64,000 nucleotides of DNA from CBDBCU01 sp965242615. GTDB lineage: Bacteria; Chloroflexota; Dehalococcoidia; Lucifugimonadales; UBA3495. Of this stretch, positions 32,257 through 41,130 are shown one piece after another. The stretch spans positions 1 to 64,000 of the forward strand of contig CBDESR010000005.1 of NCBI GenBank assembly GCA_965242615.1, written 5' to 3'. Made by a program: the position numbers and the translations under genes. A model generated the notes under the pieces. That model was not told the DNA's origin and made no database searches. It saw nothing but the letters and a program-made list of their open reading frames with translations. How positions within the stretch are numbered: position 1 is the first letter of the stretch; every line of letters starts with the position of its first letter.

Positions 32257-32934
32257 ATGAACTACAACCCGTCCCGGCTGACCCAATCTTTGAACCGGTG
32301 GTTAAGTAAATTGGAACCGCAATTTGGCTTGAAACGCCCCGACCAGGTTAAAACCGCCCCGCCGCAGGGGGAACGCGTCCCCCCCGGCCAGTTCCTCAGC
32401 AACAAATTCCCGGTACTCACCTACGGCTCCGCCCCCAAAGTGAACCTGGATACCTGGCAGCTCCGGGTCTATGGCTTGGTGCAGCGGGAAATCACCCTCG
32501 ACTGGCCCCAGTTCGCCGCCCTCGACTGGATAACCCTCAACGCCGACTTTCACTGCGTTACCCAGTGGAGCGCGCTGGATAATGCTTGGGAGGGCGTACC
32601 CTTCGCCGACCTGATGGCTTTGGCTGGCCCCTTGCCTGACGCCAACTTCGTTCTGGCGCACTGCTACGGCGGCTATACCACCAACGTGCCGCTGGATTTG
32701 CTGCTGGCCGAGGGCTTTCTCGCCCACCGCCGCAACGGGCAGGAATTGGGGAAAGACCACGGCTGGCCGCTGCGCCTGATTGTCCCCAGCCGCTACGCCT
32801 GGAAAAGCGCCAAGTGGCTCAACGGCATCGAGCTGTTGGCTGAGGACGCCCCCGGCTTTTGGGAACAGCGCGGCTACAACAACAACGCCGACCCCTGGAA
32901 AGAGGAACGCTTCTGGCCCGAACTGACCCGGTAA
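32257..32934 (+). CDS. Sulfite oxidase-like molybdopterin oxidoreductase
   Basis: Protein of 225 residues with the oxidoreductase molybdopterin-binding domain of the YedY/sulfite oxidase type. GERVPPGQFLSNKFPVLTYG precedes the domain. The molybdenum-ligating Cys lies in DFHCVTQWSALDNAWEGVPF, and the later part has HCYGGYTTNVPLDLLL and VPSRYAWKSAKWLNGIEL, typical of the group. It has no Tat signal, so it appears cytoplasmic unless a partner exports it. Likely a sulfite or sulfoxide-related oxidoreductase. Confidence 0.88.
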   Translation: MNYNPSRLTQSLNRWLSKLEPQFGLKRPDQVKTAPPQGERVPPGQFLSNKFPVLTYGSAPKVNLDTWQLRVYGLVQREITLDWPQFAALDWITLNADFHCVTQWSALDNAWEGVPFADLMALAGPLPDANFVLAHCYGGYTTNVPLDLLLAEGFLAHRRNGQELGKDHGWPLRLIVPSRYAWKSAKWLNGIELLAEDAPGFWEQRGYNNNADPWKEERFWPELTR

Positions 32935-33039
32935 TTCATTTCCCGTCGCCTCCGGAGCCGCTGCTGCCCGGAGTTTCCGATCGGCCCGGAGCGATGGCTG
33001 GCGACTCCGGGCGCAAATTGCCTTGCCTGGAGGTGCGGC

Positions 33040-33750
33040 GTGGCTGCTTGGTCCGAGCAATCCCCATCTTTCCCCCGGCGGGTGCGCCGCCACTTGCAGC
33101 TCAAAACCGTTTCCGGGCTGATGGAACTGTTCCCGCTGCTGGTCACCATCCTGGTGGTCGCCTTCATCGTTGACTACGCCGACCGCTTCATCCGCCCCCT
33201 CCTCGCCCAAGTCCCGGTCCACATTCCTATCATTGGCACCCTGGACTTCCCCGGCGTTGGCATTATTGCTGTGGGCCTCCTTTTCTACCTGGTCGGCTTG
33301 GCCGTGGAAACCGCCGCCGGCCGCCGCGCCATCGACCTGAAATCCACCCTCCTGAAAAGCCTGCCGGTCGTTGGCACCATCTACGGCGTTACCGAACAGG
33401 CCGCCGCCGTAATGTCCTCCGAATATCGTTTCAGCCGGGTGGTCTTTATCGAGTGGCCCCGGGCTGGAATGATTGCTATGGGCTTTGTCACCGGCCGCGC
33501 CATCTGCGAGGACAGCGGCAAATCCATCGTCGCCGTCTATATCCCCACCGTGCCTAATCCCACCTCCGGCAATATGGCTTTCGTCATTGAGGACGATGTG
33601 GTTGAAACCGACTTGACCGTCGAGGATGCGATGAAAATGGTCTTTTCCGGCGGCATAGTAATGCCCGCATCAGCCGCCTTTGCCCGCGTCCCCCGCCAAC
33701 CGGAAACCGACGAATTCCTCGGCCGCTTCAACATCAGCCCTCCCCAATAG
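33040..33750 (+). CDS. DUF502 family membrane protein
   Basis: Protein of 236 residues with two membrane helices (LMELFPLLVTILVVAFIVDY and VGIIAVGLLFYLVGLAVE) and the DUF502 region LPVVGTIYGVTEQAAAVM, FSRVVFIEWPRAGMIAMGFVTG and IPTVPNPTSGNMAFV. The family has unknown function. The GTG start is supported by CTGGAGG upstream. Confidence 0.9.
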   Translation: MAAWSEQSPSFPRRVRRHLQLKTVSGLMELFPLLVTILVVAFIVDYADRFIRPLLAQVPVHIPIIGTLDFPGVGIIAVGLLFYLVGLAVETAAGRRAIDLKSTLLKSLPVVGTIYGVTEQAAAVMSSEYRFSRVVFIEWPRAGMIAMGFVTGRAICEDSGKSIVAVYIPTVPNPTSGNMAFVIEDDVVETDLTVEDAMKMVFSGGIVMPASAAFARVPRQPETDEFLGRFNISPPQ

Positions 33751-33866
33751 CCCGCCCCAAGTCTATTGCCTATACTCGGCAACTACCCACCGTCATTCTC
33801 ACGAAAGCCGGCATCCCGAACCGCAACCATCCTTTCCCCAAAAGCGGCCATTCAGAGTCCCCGGAG

Positions 33867-33895
33867 CGTCATTCCCCCGAAAGTGGGAATCCAGA
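33867..33895 (-). repeat. dRS3-like palindromic repeat
   Basis: Core ATTCCCCCGAAAGTGGGAAT in the opposite orientation to most copies. A more decayed copy is seen around 33790-33815. Confidence 0.7.
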
Positions 33896-33964
33896 TCCGC
33901 CGCCCTCAAAAACTCCCCAGATTCCCAATCTTAAAATTCATCCGAAAATCCGTATCATTATACC

Positions 33965-33993
33965 TTGACAACTCCATAACTCTGTGCGACAAT
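33965..33993 (+). promoter_or_regulatory. Promoter of structured RNA copy C
   Basis: TTGACA, 17 bases, GACAAT, followed by CAAAAATG. It corresponds in position to the promoters of copies A and B, which are on the minus strand. Confidence 0.65.
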
Positions 33994-33999
33994 CAAAAA

Positions 34000-34456
34000 T
34001 GTCGAGTCAGACCCGGCCCCTGGACGCAGGGATTTTTACGATACGCTAGCTTACCGTAGCTCACAGCCCACTTCGCGAGGTGGGCCCCGGCCGGCCCTGA
34101 ACCAGCCGCCGGGCGCCCCAACTCCATTGCCCCCAGCGGGAAAGCCGGGCATTAGGAACCCCGGCCGCCCCCACTATGGTACGGGAAACGGCAAATCTCA
34201 ACCGCCGTCGGAGTCGGAGCTAAGGGTTGACTGGAGGTAGGTCAGCCGCGGTAGCTGGACTGGGCCAACCCGCCGCTAGGGCAACCATACCCAGCGACGT
34301 CAGTAGCCAACTCAAGGTTCAGTTGCCGTAATCGGCAGTCTGGTCGGGAAACTCCGGGAGGATGCAAGCCAGGATACCCCCCGGAGCAGGCAACCCAATG
34401 GCCAGCCTTGCCAACCACCTCCCGACTAGGCGGAAACCGCGGCCGCGGTTTCCGCC
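34000..34456 (+). ncRNA. Candidate structured RNA, copy C
   Basis: About 460 bases without coding signal, matching copies A and B. In order: CCCTG-GACG-CAGGG hairpin (34018-34031), the conserved ATACGCTAGCTTACCGT, a GCCCAC/GTGGGC hairpin where A and B have CACAGC/GCTGTG, the GGTTGAC-TGGAG-GTCAGCC hairpin, CGCT/AGCG and GGG/CCC pairs around GCAACCATA, the AACTCAAGGTT segment, a TTGCCG-TAAT-CGGCAG hairpin, a CTCCGGG/CCCGGAG helix, the long-range CTGGTC and GGCCAG segments and the terminal GGCGGAAACC hairpin (34429-34456). Several helices differ from A and B by paired changes. The flanking gene at 33040 ends before it and the next gene is convergent, so it is a free-standing unit. Confidence 0.6.
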
Positions 34457-34585
34457 AACACCGGTCTCCATCCCCAAGCCTTATCCGTCCCTTCTCGCCC
34501 AAAACCCTCACAAAAAAACCGCCCCGGCCGTTGCCGACCGGGGCAGTATCCTGATCAACCCTAATTACCGGCGGCCCCGCCGCCG

Positions 34586-34777
34586 TTACGCCGCCTTTCG
34601 CTCCAAACCGGTCAGGGCCGGTTCCGCCGGGACCGGGCGCGACGCCCCGGCCTTGCTTTCCACCGCCGGCAGGTCGCGGGTAAAACCGCACTGCAAGCAG
34701 TTGAAATAGCGGCCGTAAATGTCCGTCGCCAGGTACAGGTCACCGCGGCACTTGGGGCAGCCCTTGAACTTTATCAT
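34586..34777 (-). CDS. Small zinc-ribbon protein
   Basis: Protein of 63 residues with two Cys pairs (CPKCRGDL and FNCLQCGF) forming a zinc ribbon, then a Pro/Ala-rich tail. AAGGAGG lies before the ATG. It is transcribed divergently from hspR and shares its promoter and operator region, so it may belong to the heat-shock or stress regulon. Proteins of this kind are common in Chloroflexota and have no defined function. Confidence 0.75.
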   Translation of the reverse strand: MIKFKGCPKCRGDLYLATDIYGRYFNCLQCGFTRDLPAVESKAGASRPVPAEPALTGLERKAA

Positions 34778-34844
34778 CGCCCTTCACCTCCTTAATCAGG
34801 CTCGGCGATTGCAGCCTTTCCACTCTTTCCTTTAATACTGAAAT

Positions 34845-34883
34845 AGAATATACCTTGACACAAGGAATGTCAAGCATTATTAT
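34845..34883. promoter_or_regulatory. Divergent promoters with a HAIR-like HspR operator
   Basis: An inverted repeat CTTGACA-N7-TGTCAAG (34854-34874) has the shape of the HAIR operator, CTTGAGT-N7-ACTCAAG, bound by HspR. It contains both -35 boxes. Plus strand: TTGACA (34855), 17 bases, TATTAT (34878), for hspR. Minus strand: TTGACA (34868-34873 complement), 17 bases, TATTCT (34845-34850 complement), for the zinc-ribbon gene. Binding at this site would block both promoters. The arms differ from the classical HAIR at two positions each, so HspR binding is inferred. Confidence 0.7.
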
Positions 34884-34929
34884 ATATTTTGCAACCGCAT
34901 ATTAGCCTGCATATATCGGGGGTAGCCCA

Positions 34930-35460
34930 ATGTACCAACGATTTCCTTTCCGGGTCGTCGCCACGGCCGCCGCGCCCGCTGACCCTTCCGACTTTCATAT
35001 ACCGCCGCCCCCGCCGGCCGCCGCCGACCTGGCCCCGGCGGATACCCCTGCCGCCAACCCTGCCGATACCGCTGACCCCAACGGCAGCGCCCCCGGCCCG
35101 GATACCGAAATGCAGGGCGTCTATATCATCAGCGTCGCCGCCCGCATCCTCGATATGCACCCCCAAACCCTCCGCAAGTACGAACGCCTCGGCCTCATCA
35201 ACCCCGGCCGCACCGTCGGAATGTTGCGCCTCTACTCCCGCGAGGACATCCGCAAAGTCTTTCTCATCCGCCACCTGATGGAAAACCTCGGCCTCAACCT
35301 GGCGGGCGTCGAATTCGCCCTCAACCTCGTCGCCAATCTCCAGGGCTTTCAGGGCTATCTCCAGTCCGCCGCCCAAGGAACTCCGATGGCGACGGTCATT
35401 CCCCCCGCAATGGCTCAACTTTTCCGCAACTTGAACCTGCCCCAACCCCCGGAGGATTAG
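34930..35460 (+). CDS. hspR: Heat-shock transcriptional repressor HspR (MerR family)
   Basis: Protein of 176 residues. After a Pro/Ala/Asp-rich 60-residue extension comes a MerR winged helix (YIISVAARILDMHPQTLRKYERLGLI, seen in parts, from about residue 65, then RLYSREDIRKVFLIRHLMENLGLNLAGVEFAL). Direct linkage to grpE and dnaK and the HAIR-like site upstream mark it as HspR, which represses its own operon and uses DnaK as co-repressor. An internal ATG (35110) would give a protein of the more usual length, but only the upstream ATG has a purine-rich region (GGGGG) before it. Confidence 0.9.
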   Translation: MYQRFPFRVVATAAAPADPSDFHIPPPPPAAADLAPADTPAANPADTADPNGSAPGPDTEMQGVYIISVAARILDMHPQTLRKYERLGLINPGRTVGMLRLYSREDIRKVFLIRHLMENLGLNLAGVEFALNLVANLQGFQGYLQSAAQGTPMATVIPPAMAQLFRNLNLPQPPED

Positions 35461-35510
35461 CCGCCGGGCTGACCCGGCTAACCGGCACCCGCAACGGTGC
35501 GGAATCCTCA

Positions 35511-35540
35511 CCGTCATTCCCACGAAAGTGGGAATCCAGA
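35511..35540 (-). repeat. dRS3-like palindromic repeat inside the hspR-grpE gap
   Basis: Perfect core ATTCCCACGAAAGTGGGAAT. It interrupts the 138-base gap of the chaperone operon and could act as an mRNA stabiliser or attenuator. Confidence 0.78.
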
Positions 35541-35598
35541 TACGGCATCCCGCAATGGCGCGGAATAAACCCCATCCCACTGAAAGGCGGAACTACTT

Positions 35599-36201
35599 AT
35601 GACTGACGGCGAACCCACCGGCAACTTGCCCAATCCCGAACCGGCTCCGGCGGAAACCGAACCCTTTGACTACTATATGGACTCCGACCCGGACTACTTG
35701 GCGGACCTGCCCCCGGAGGAGCAGCTTTCCATCCTGGCGACCGCCGTAGCCCAATCCCGCCGGGAAATCGCTGAAACCCGGGAGATGGCGAACCGCGCCC
35801 AAGCCGACCTCGAAAACCTGCGGAAACGCGTCGCCGAGGAATACGCCAGCATCCGCCTGGATGCCAACCGCCGGCTGATTATCAACCTGCTGCCGGTCAT
35901 CGACGAACTGGAACTTGCCATCAGCCACAGCGACGGGCAAAGCGACGCCGCCGACGCCCCGGCCCAATCCCTTATCGCCGGCGTCAAGCTGATTCACCGC
36001 AAGGTCTCCGGCATCCTCGAAGCCGAGGGTCTCTCCAAAATCGAGACCGTGGGCGCGCTGTTCGACCCCTTGCAGCACGAAGCCGTCGGCGTCGTGGACT
36101 CGACCGACCAGCCCTCCGGCTATGTGGTCGAAGCCGTCCGCAACGGCTACCGCCTCCGCGACCGGGTCATCCAGGCCGCCCAGGTAGTAGTCGCCCGCTG
36201 A
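35599..36201 (+). CDS. grpE: GrpE nucleotide exchange factor
   Basis: Protein of 200 residues that releases ADP from DnaK. A helical region (REIAETREMANRAQADLENLRKRVAEEY, in parts) precedes the beta domain (LINLLPVIDELELAI, KKVSG-like KVSGILEAEGLSKIETVGALFDPLQHEAVG, in parts, and VVEAVRNGYRLRDRVIQAAQVVVA). All are standard GrpE features. AAAGGCGGA precedes the ATG. It lies between hspR and dnaK. Confidence 0.95.
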   Translation: MTDGEPTGNLPNPEPAPAETEPFDYYMDSDPDYLADLPPEEQLSILATAVAQSRREIAETREMANRAQADLENLRKRVAEEYASIRLDANRRLIINLLPVIDELELAISHSDGQSDAADAPAQSLIAGVKLIHRKVSGILEAEGLSKIETVGALFDPLQHEAVGVVDSTDQPSGYVVEAVRNGYRLRDRVIQAAQVVVAR

Positions 36202-36271
36202 CCGTATCCGGAGCCAACCGTCTCCGGTTCCCATTGAAAACTTGCGAAACCAAATCAAGGAGTAACCGAAA

Positions 36272-38179
36272 ATGCCTAAAGTCCTCGGTATCGACCTGGG
36301 TACAACCAACTCCGTCGCCGCCGTTATTGACGCCGGCGAACCGCTGGTGGTGGAAAACGCCGAAGGGGCCCGCATTACCCCCTCGGTAGTCGCCGTCAAC
36401 GCCCGCAGCGATGAGCGGTATGTGGGCCAGGTCGCCAAACGCCAATCCGTAACCAACCCGGAAAACACCATCTTTTCCGTCAAGCGGCTGATGGGCCGCA
36501 AATTCACCGACGCCGAAGTCCAAAGTGCTTTGGGCAAACTGCCCTACAAGGTAGTCCAGGCGGCCAACGGCGATGCCCATGTCGAGATGGCCGGCAAACC
36601 CTACGCCCCGCCGCAAATCTCCTCTTTTGTCCTCCAGAAAATCCGCCAGGACGCCGAAGCCAAGTTGGGCGAAAAAATCAGCCAGGCCGTTATCACCGTG
36701 CCGGCTTATTTCAATGACGCCCAACGCCAAGCCACCAAAGATGCCGGCACCGTCGCCGGCCTCGATGTGCTGCGGATTGTCAACGAACCCACCGCCGCCG
36801 CCCTCGACTACGGCTTGGACAAAAAGCAGGAGGAGGCTACCATCGCCGTCTTTGACCTCGGCGGCGGCACCTTTGACATCACTATCCTTCAGTTGGGCGA
36901 GGGCGTCTTTGAGGTCAAATCCACCAACGGCGATACCTATCTCGGCGGCGACGACTTCGACCAGAAAATCCTCGACTGGCTGATTGGCGAATTCCGCCAG
37001 GAAACCGGCATCGACTTGGGCAACGACCGCATGGCTTTGCAGCGGCTGCGCGATGCGGCGGAACGGGCCAAAATTGAACTCTCCAGCACCCTGGAAACGG
37101 AAATCAACTTGCCTTTCATCACCGCCGACGCTAACGGCCCCCAGCATCTGGTCAAGCCGCTGGGCCGGGCCCGGCTCGAGCAACTGGTCAGCGGCTTGGT
37201 TGACCAGGTAGAAGGCCCCTGCCGCCAAGCCCTGACTGATGCCGGTATTGCCAATTCCGCCGAAATCAACGAAGTTATCCTCGTCGGCGGGATGACCCGG
37301 ATGCCGGCGGTGCAGGAAAAGGTCAAAGCCATCTTTGGCAAAGAACCCAGCCGCTCGGTGAACCCGGACGAAGTGGTCGCCCGCGGCGCGGCCATTCAAG
37401 CCGGGGTGCAGACCGGAGATGTCGGCGGCATCGTGCTGCTGGATGTTACGCCGCTCACTTTGGGCTTGGAAACTTTGGGCAGCGTGATGACCACCCTCAT
37501 CGCCCGCAACACCACCATTCCCACTAAAAAGACCGAAACCTTTACTACCGCCGCCGATGGGCAAACCAGCGTGGACATCCATGTCCTGCAAGGGGAACGC
37601 CCCATGGCCGCCGACAACAAGACCATCGGCCGCTTTCAGCTCGACGGCATCCTGCCCGCCCCCCGCGGCGTCCCCCAGGTCGATGTTACCTTTGACCTTG
37701 ACGCCAACGGCATCCTCAGCGTCTCCGCTCAGGACAAGGCTACCGGCAAGGAGCAGCGCATCGTCATCCAGTCCAGTTCCGGCCTGTCCAAAGAGGAAAT
37801 CAGCCGGATGGTGGACGAAGCCCAATCCCACGAAGCCGAGGACCAGCGCCGCCGCGCCGAAGTGGAAACCCGCAATCAGGCGGATACCCTGGTCTATTCC
37901 ACGGAAAAGCTGCTCCAGGAACACGCCGACAAAGTGCCGGCGGACCTGAAAGCGGAAGTCGAGGGCAAAATCGCCGCCCTTAAATCCGCTGTCGCCGCCA
38001 ACAATGTGGCCGAAATGCAGACCGCGATGGCCGCCCTGAACGACGCGACGCAGCGGTTGGGGCAAGCGGTGTACGGGCAGCAAAGCGGTAGCGGCCCGGC
38101 GGCCGGCGGCGACCCCAATGCCGGCGCGGCTCCGGACGCTGACCCCGACACCGTGGAAGGCGAGTTCAGGGAAGTCTAA
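36272..38179 (+). CDS. dnaK: Molecular chaperone DnaK
   Basis: Hsp70 of 635 residues. ATPase motifs: VLGIDLGTTNS, VPAYFNDAQRQATKDAG, RIVNEPTAAALDYG, FDLGGGTFDITIL and ILVGGMTRMPAVQ (read EVILVGGMTRMPAVQEKV). The substrate domain starts at DVTPLTLGLETLG and the lid ends in a Gly/Ala-rich tail with EVEGEFREV-like acidic end. It lies 70 bases after grpE with AAGGAG upstream. No dnaJ gene follows. Confidence 0.98.
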   Translation: MPKVLGIDLGTTNSVAAVIDAGEPLVVENAEGARITPSVVAVNARSDERYVGQVAKRQSVTNPENTIFSVKRLMGRKFTDAEVQSALGKLPYKVVQAANGDAHVEMAGKPYAPPQISSFVLQKIRQDAEAKLGEKISQAVITVPAYFNDAQRQATKDAGTVAGLDVLRIVNEPTAAALDYGLDKKQEEATIAVFDLGGGTFDITILQLGEGVFEVKSTNGDTYLGGDDFDQKILDWLIGEFRQETGIDLGNDRMALQRLRDAAERAKIELSSTLETEINLPFITADANGPQHLVKPLGRARLEQLVSGLVDQVEGPCRQALTDAGIANSAEINEVILVGGMTRMPAVQEKVKAIFGKEPSRSVNPDEVVARGAAIQAGVQTGDVGGIVLLDVTPLTLGLETLGSVMTTLIARNTTIPTKKTETFTTAADGQTSVDIHVLQGERPMAADNKTIGRFQLDGILPAPRGVPQVDVTFDLDANGILSVSAQDKATGKEQRIVIQSSSGLSKEEISRMVDEAQSHEAEDQRRRAEVETRNQADTLVYSTEKLLQEHADKVPADLKAEVEGKIAALKSAVAANNVAEMQTAMAALNDATQRLGQAVYGQQSGSGPAAGGDPNAGAAPDADPDTVEGEFREV

Positions 38180-38211
38180 CCGGCCCCGGCGGAAATTGGG
38201 CTAAAAAACCG

Positions 38212-38240
38212 TTACGGCAAGCCGCCTAATGTGCTATAAT
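38212..38240 (+). promoter_or_regulatory. Promoter of the 93-residue gene after dnaK
   Basis: TTACGG, 17 bases, TATAAT (38235-38240). It lies about 65 bases before the ATG of the gene at 38305. Confidence 0.6.
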
Positions 38241-38304
38241 AGGTTTTAGTCTTTAGACGGCGCCGAGTTTCAACTCGACATCAGGTCTAACCGGAGAGGG
38301 AATT

Positions 38305-38586
38305 ATGAACGCATCGGACAGCGCAGACCCGGGAGTCTTGGGAAACGGGAACTACGTCGTGGAGGGCATTGAGCAGTCCTTGACGCCCTTGCAGTACCAC
38401 TACCTGAGCCTGTTGCAGCGACTGGTGGCCCTCAAAAACGGTTACCAGACCGACCCCGACTACGAGGCTTGGCTGATGACCGCCATCAAAAAGTCCATCT
38501 ACGCCACCCTGCGCGACTGCATGGAAGCCAACATCGGGGACGCCGCCAAAACCCTCCTCGGTCAGCAGGAACACCAGGTCAACTAA
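38305..38586 (+). CDS. Small hypothetical protein
   Basis: Protein of 93 residues, mostly helical (VVEGIEQSLTPLQYHYLSLLQRLVAL, in parts, and YEAWLMTAIKKSIYATLRDCMEANIGDAAK). A GGAGAGGG ribosome site lies well placed before the ATG and the gene has its own promoter and terminator. No family recognised. It is not part of the dnaK operon by promoter evidence, although read-through is possible. Confidence 0.65.
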   Translation: MNASDSADPGVLGNGNYVVEGIEQSLTPLQYHYLSLLQRLVALKNGYQTDPDYEAWLMTAIKKSIYATLRDCMEANIGDAAKTLLGQQEHQVN

Positions 38587-38622
38587 CCGGGCGTCCCGCC
38601 CACGCGCAACGGTACCTGGCAA

Positions 38623-38653
38623 AAGGGGCCAACCCGCAGTAGGTTGGCCCCTT
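38623..38653 (+). terminator. Terminator-like hairpin after the 93-residue gene
   Basis: AAGGGGCCAACC and GGTTGGCCCCTT form a perfect 12-bp stem with a seven-base loop. The sequence after it is CGCTATGG, without a T run, so termination strength is uncertain. Confidence 0.6.
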
Positions 38654-38917
38654 CGCTATGGCCGTCAAAAAGCCCCGGTTGCCGGGGCCACCCTTACCAA
38701 GGGGAAACGGCAGCGGCGTCCAGTTCCCGGCTGATGCCGGCGTTGCGCTGGGATTCGGCGTCGGGAGAGGGGCCGGGGGCGGTGTCTAAGGGGAGGGGCA
38801 TTGTGGCGGCTCCGTTGGGGGATTCGGCGATCAAGGTTCATTATATAGTATTTTCCGGATTCCCGTTGGCGCGGGGACGATGGCGGGAGGGCATACCTTA
38901 TCAGCAGGAGGAACTGG

Positions 38918-39805
38918 TCAGCCCATTCCGGCTAGGACTGTGGCGGCGGTTTCGCCGATGTCGGCGGGGGTGGGGATGATGTGGGCGCCGGCTTCCCGCA
39001 GGGCGGCGACTTTGGATTCGGCGGTGGCATTGGCGCCGGTGATGATGGCGCCGGCGTGGCCCATCCGTTTGCCCGGGGGGGCGGTCGCGCCGACGATGAG
39101 GGCGCAGACCGGTTTAGTGATTTCGTCCCGGATGCAAGCGGCGGCTTCCTGCTCCATATTGCCGCCGATTTCGCCGATAAAGACGATAAGGTCGGTGTCG
39201 GGGTCGGCTTGGTACAAGCGGAGGATGTCAGCAAAGCTGGTGCCGATGATGGGGTCGCCGCCGATGCCCACGCAGCTGGACTGGCCGATGCCGCGGGTGG
39301 TGAGCTGGGCGACGGCTTCGTAGGTGAGGGTACCGCTGCGGGAGACTACTCCCACCCGGCCGGGGAGATGGATGTTGCCGGGCATAATGCCGACCTTGCA
39401 ACGGGCGGTGGGGTTAATCATTCCGGGGCAGTTGGGGCCAATCAAGCGGACTTCCGGCTTCTGGTCGAGGTAGCGGGAAAGGCGGGCCATATCCTGCACC
39501 GGGACGCCTTCGGTGATGCAGGCAATAAGGGGAATGGCGGCGTCGGCGGCCTCGGCAATGGCGTCGGCGGCAAAGGGCGGTGGAACGAAAATCAGGGAAA
39601 CATTAGCGGCGGTGGCGGCGACGGCTTGGGCTACGGAGTCAAAGACCGGCACGGTATCGTCAAAGAGCTGGCCGCCGCGGCCGGGGGTAACGCCGGCGAC
39701 AACCTTAGTTCCGTAGGCAATGCCGGCGCGGGCGTGGAAACTGCCTTCGCGGCCGGTGATGCCCTGCACCAGGATGCGGGATTGTTCGTTCAGTAGAATG
39801 CCCAT
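38918..39805 (-). CDS. sucD: Succinyl-CoA ligase subunit alpha
   Basis: Protein of 295 residues of the TCA-cycle ligase that makes ATP or GTP from succinyl-CoA. The CoA-binding Rossmann part has VQGITGREGSFHARAGIAYGT, then IPLIACITEGVP, RLIGPNCPGMINP and IMPGNIHLPGRVGVVSRSGTLTYE. The phosphorylated His is in GHAGAIITG. It follows sucC by 84 bases on the same strand. Confidence 0.97.
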   Translation of the reverse strand: MGILLNEQSRILVQGITGREGSFHARAGIAYGTKVVAGVTPGRGGQLFDDTVPVFDSVAQAVAATAANVSLIFVPPPFAADAIAEAADAAIPLIACITEGVPVQDMARLSRYLDQKPEVRLIGPNCPGMINPTARCKVGIMPGNIHLPGRVGVVSRSGTLTYEAVAQLTTRGIGQSSCVGIGGDPIIGTSFADILRLYQADPDTDLIVFIGEIGGNMEQEAAACIRDEITKPVCALIVGATAPPGKRMGHAGAIITGANATAESKVAALREAGAHIIPTPADIGETAATVLAGMG

Positions 39806-39889
39806 ACTTGGTGTTTGCTCCGGGTTTTTAGGGTCGGTTTGGGGATTTCTGTTCCCGTTGGCGCAGGAATGGCGGCGCTACTGCCGGGT

Positions 39890-41044
39890 TCAGGCGGCGG
39901 CGCGGATGGCGGCGGCGGCTTCGGTCAGGGTGTCGGCAAAGGTTACATTGAGGGGGGAGTTTTGGAGGATTTGTTTGCCTTCGTCGACGTTGGTGCCGAG
40001 CATTCGGACGATTAAGGGTAGGGCGGCGTTTTGCCGCTCAAAGGCCATTACGATGCCGCGGGCGGCGATGTCGCAGCGGAGGATGCCGCCGAAAATGTTG
40101 ACCAAGACCCGGTCAACTTTGGGGTCGGAGAGGATGATGGATACGGCGGCGGCGACCTTTTCCTCATCAGCGCCGCCGCCGACATCGAGGAAGTTGGCCG
40201 GGGCGGAGCCGGCGGCGTTGGTTACATCGAGGGTTGCCATAGCTAATCCGGCGCCGTTGACGAGGCAGCCAACGCTGCCGTCGAGGTTGACATAGGCAAT
40301 ATCCCGGTCGGCGGCGGCGGCTTCGAGGGCGTCCTCCTGGGATTTGTCGCGCAGCTCCTGGAGGTCGGTATGACGAAATAGGGCGTCATCTTCGAGGTCG
40401 AGTTTGGCGTCGAGGGCGATTAGCCGGTCGTCGTTAGTGATGATGAGGGGGTTGATTTCGACGAGGGAGCAGTCGTTTTCGGTAAAGATGCGGTAGAGGG
40501 CGTTGAGGATTTGAGTTGCCGGGCGGGTTTGAGCCGGGGTCAGGTTGAGTTGGGCGGCGATACGGCGGGTCTGGTAGGGCATCAGGCCGAGGACGGGGGC
40601 AATGGGTTCGGTGTGGATGTCCTGGGGGCGGGTGGCGGCGACTTCCTCGATGTCCATACCGCCGGCGGCGCTGGCGATAAGCACCGGGCCGCGGTGGCCC
40701 CGGTCAATGGTCAGGGCAACATAGAGTTCGCGCTGGATGTCCGCCAAGCCTTCGATGAGTACCGAGTTGACGGGAACGCCCTGGGCATCGGTTTGGTGGG
40801 TGACGAGGCGGCTGCCGAGGAATTCGCGGGCGGTTTGTTCGGCTTGTTCGGGGGAACGGGCGATTTTGATGCCGCCGGCTTTGCCGCGGCCGCCGGCGTG
40901 AACCTGGGCTTTGACTACGGACTGGCCGCCGAGTTCGACGGTGGCTTGACGGGCTTGTTCGGGGGTAGCGGCCATTTGGCCCGGGGGGATGGGAATGTGG
41001 TAGCGGGCAAAGATTGCTTTGGCCTGGTATTCGTGGAGTTTCAT
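39890..41044 (-). CDS. sucC: Succinyl-CoA ligase subunit beta (ADP/GDP-forming)
   Basis: Protein of 384 residues. It begins MKLHEYQAKAIFARY and has the ATP-grasp pattern VKAQVHAGGRGKAGGIK, EINPLIIT, LDAKLDLEDDALFRH and the C-terminal CoA-ligase fold (GLAMATLDVTNAAGSAPANFLDVGGGADEEKV, in parts, and VNIFGGILRCDIAARGIV). Pairs with the alpha subunit encoded next. hflC lies 86 bases upstream, so all four genes may share a transcript. Confidence 0.97.
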   Translation of the reverse strand: MKLHEYQAKAIFARYHIPIPPGQMAATPEQARQATVELGGQSVVKAQVHAGGRGKAGGIKIARSPEQAEQTAREFLGSRLVTHQTDAQGVPVNSVLIEGLADIQRELYVALTIDRGHRGPVLIASAAGGMDIEEVAATRPQDIHTEPIAPVLGLMPYQTRRIAAQLNLTPAQTRPATQILNALYRIFTENDCSLVEINPLIITNDDRLIALDAKLDLEDDALFRHTDLQELRDKSQEDALEAAAADRDIAYVNLDGSVGCLVNGAGLAMATLDVTNAAGSAPANFLDVGGGADEEKVAAAVSIILSDPKVDRVLVNIFGGILRCDIAARGIVMAFERQNAALPLIVRMLGTNVDEGKQILQNSPLNVTFADTLTEAAAAIRAAA

Positions 41045-41130
41045 AGGGGCTGTGCTGCTCCGTGGCGGGTTGGCCCCTTTCCCCCAAGTTAAGGTGAGGG
41101 AAAGGGGGTTGTTAGTCCCGAGGCGGCGGG

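Noticed and set aside
36167..38083. A 638-codon open frame antisense to dnaK
   Set aside because: It is a shadow produced by GC-rich codon use; the opposite strand encodes an unmistakable DnaK and the antisense protein has no family features.
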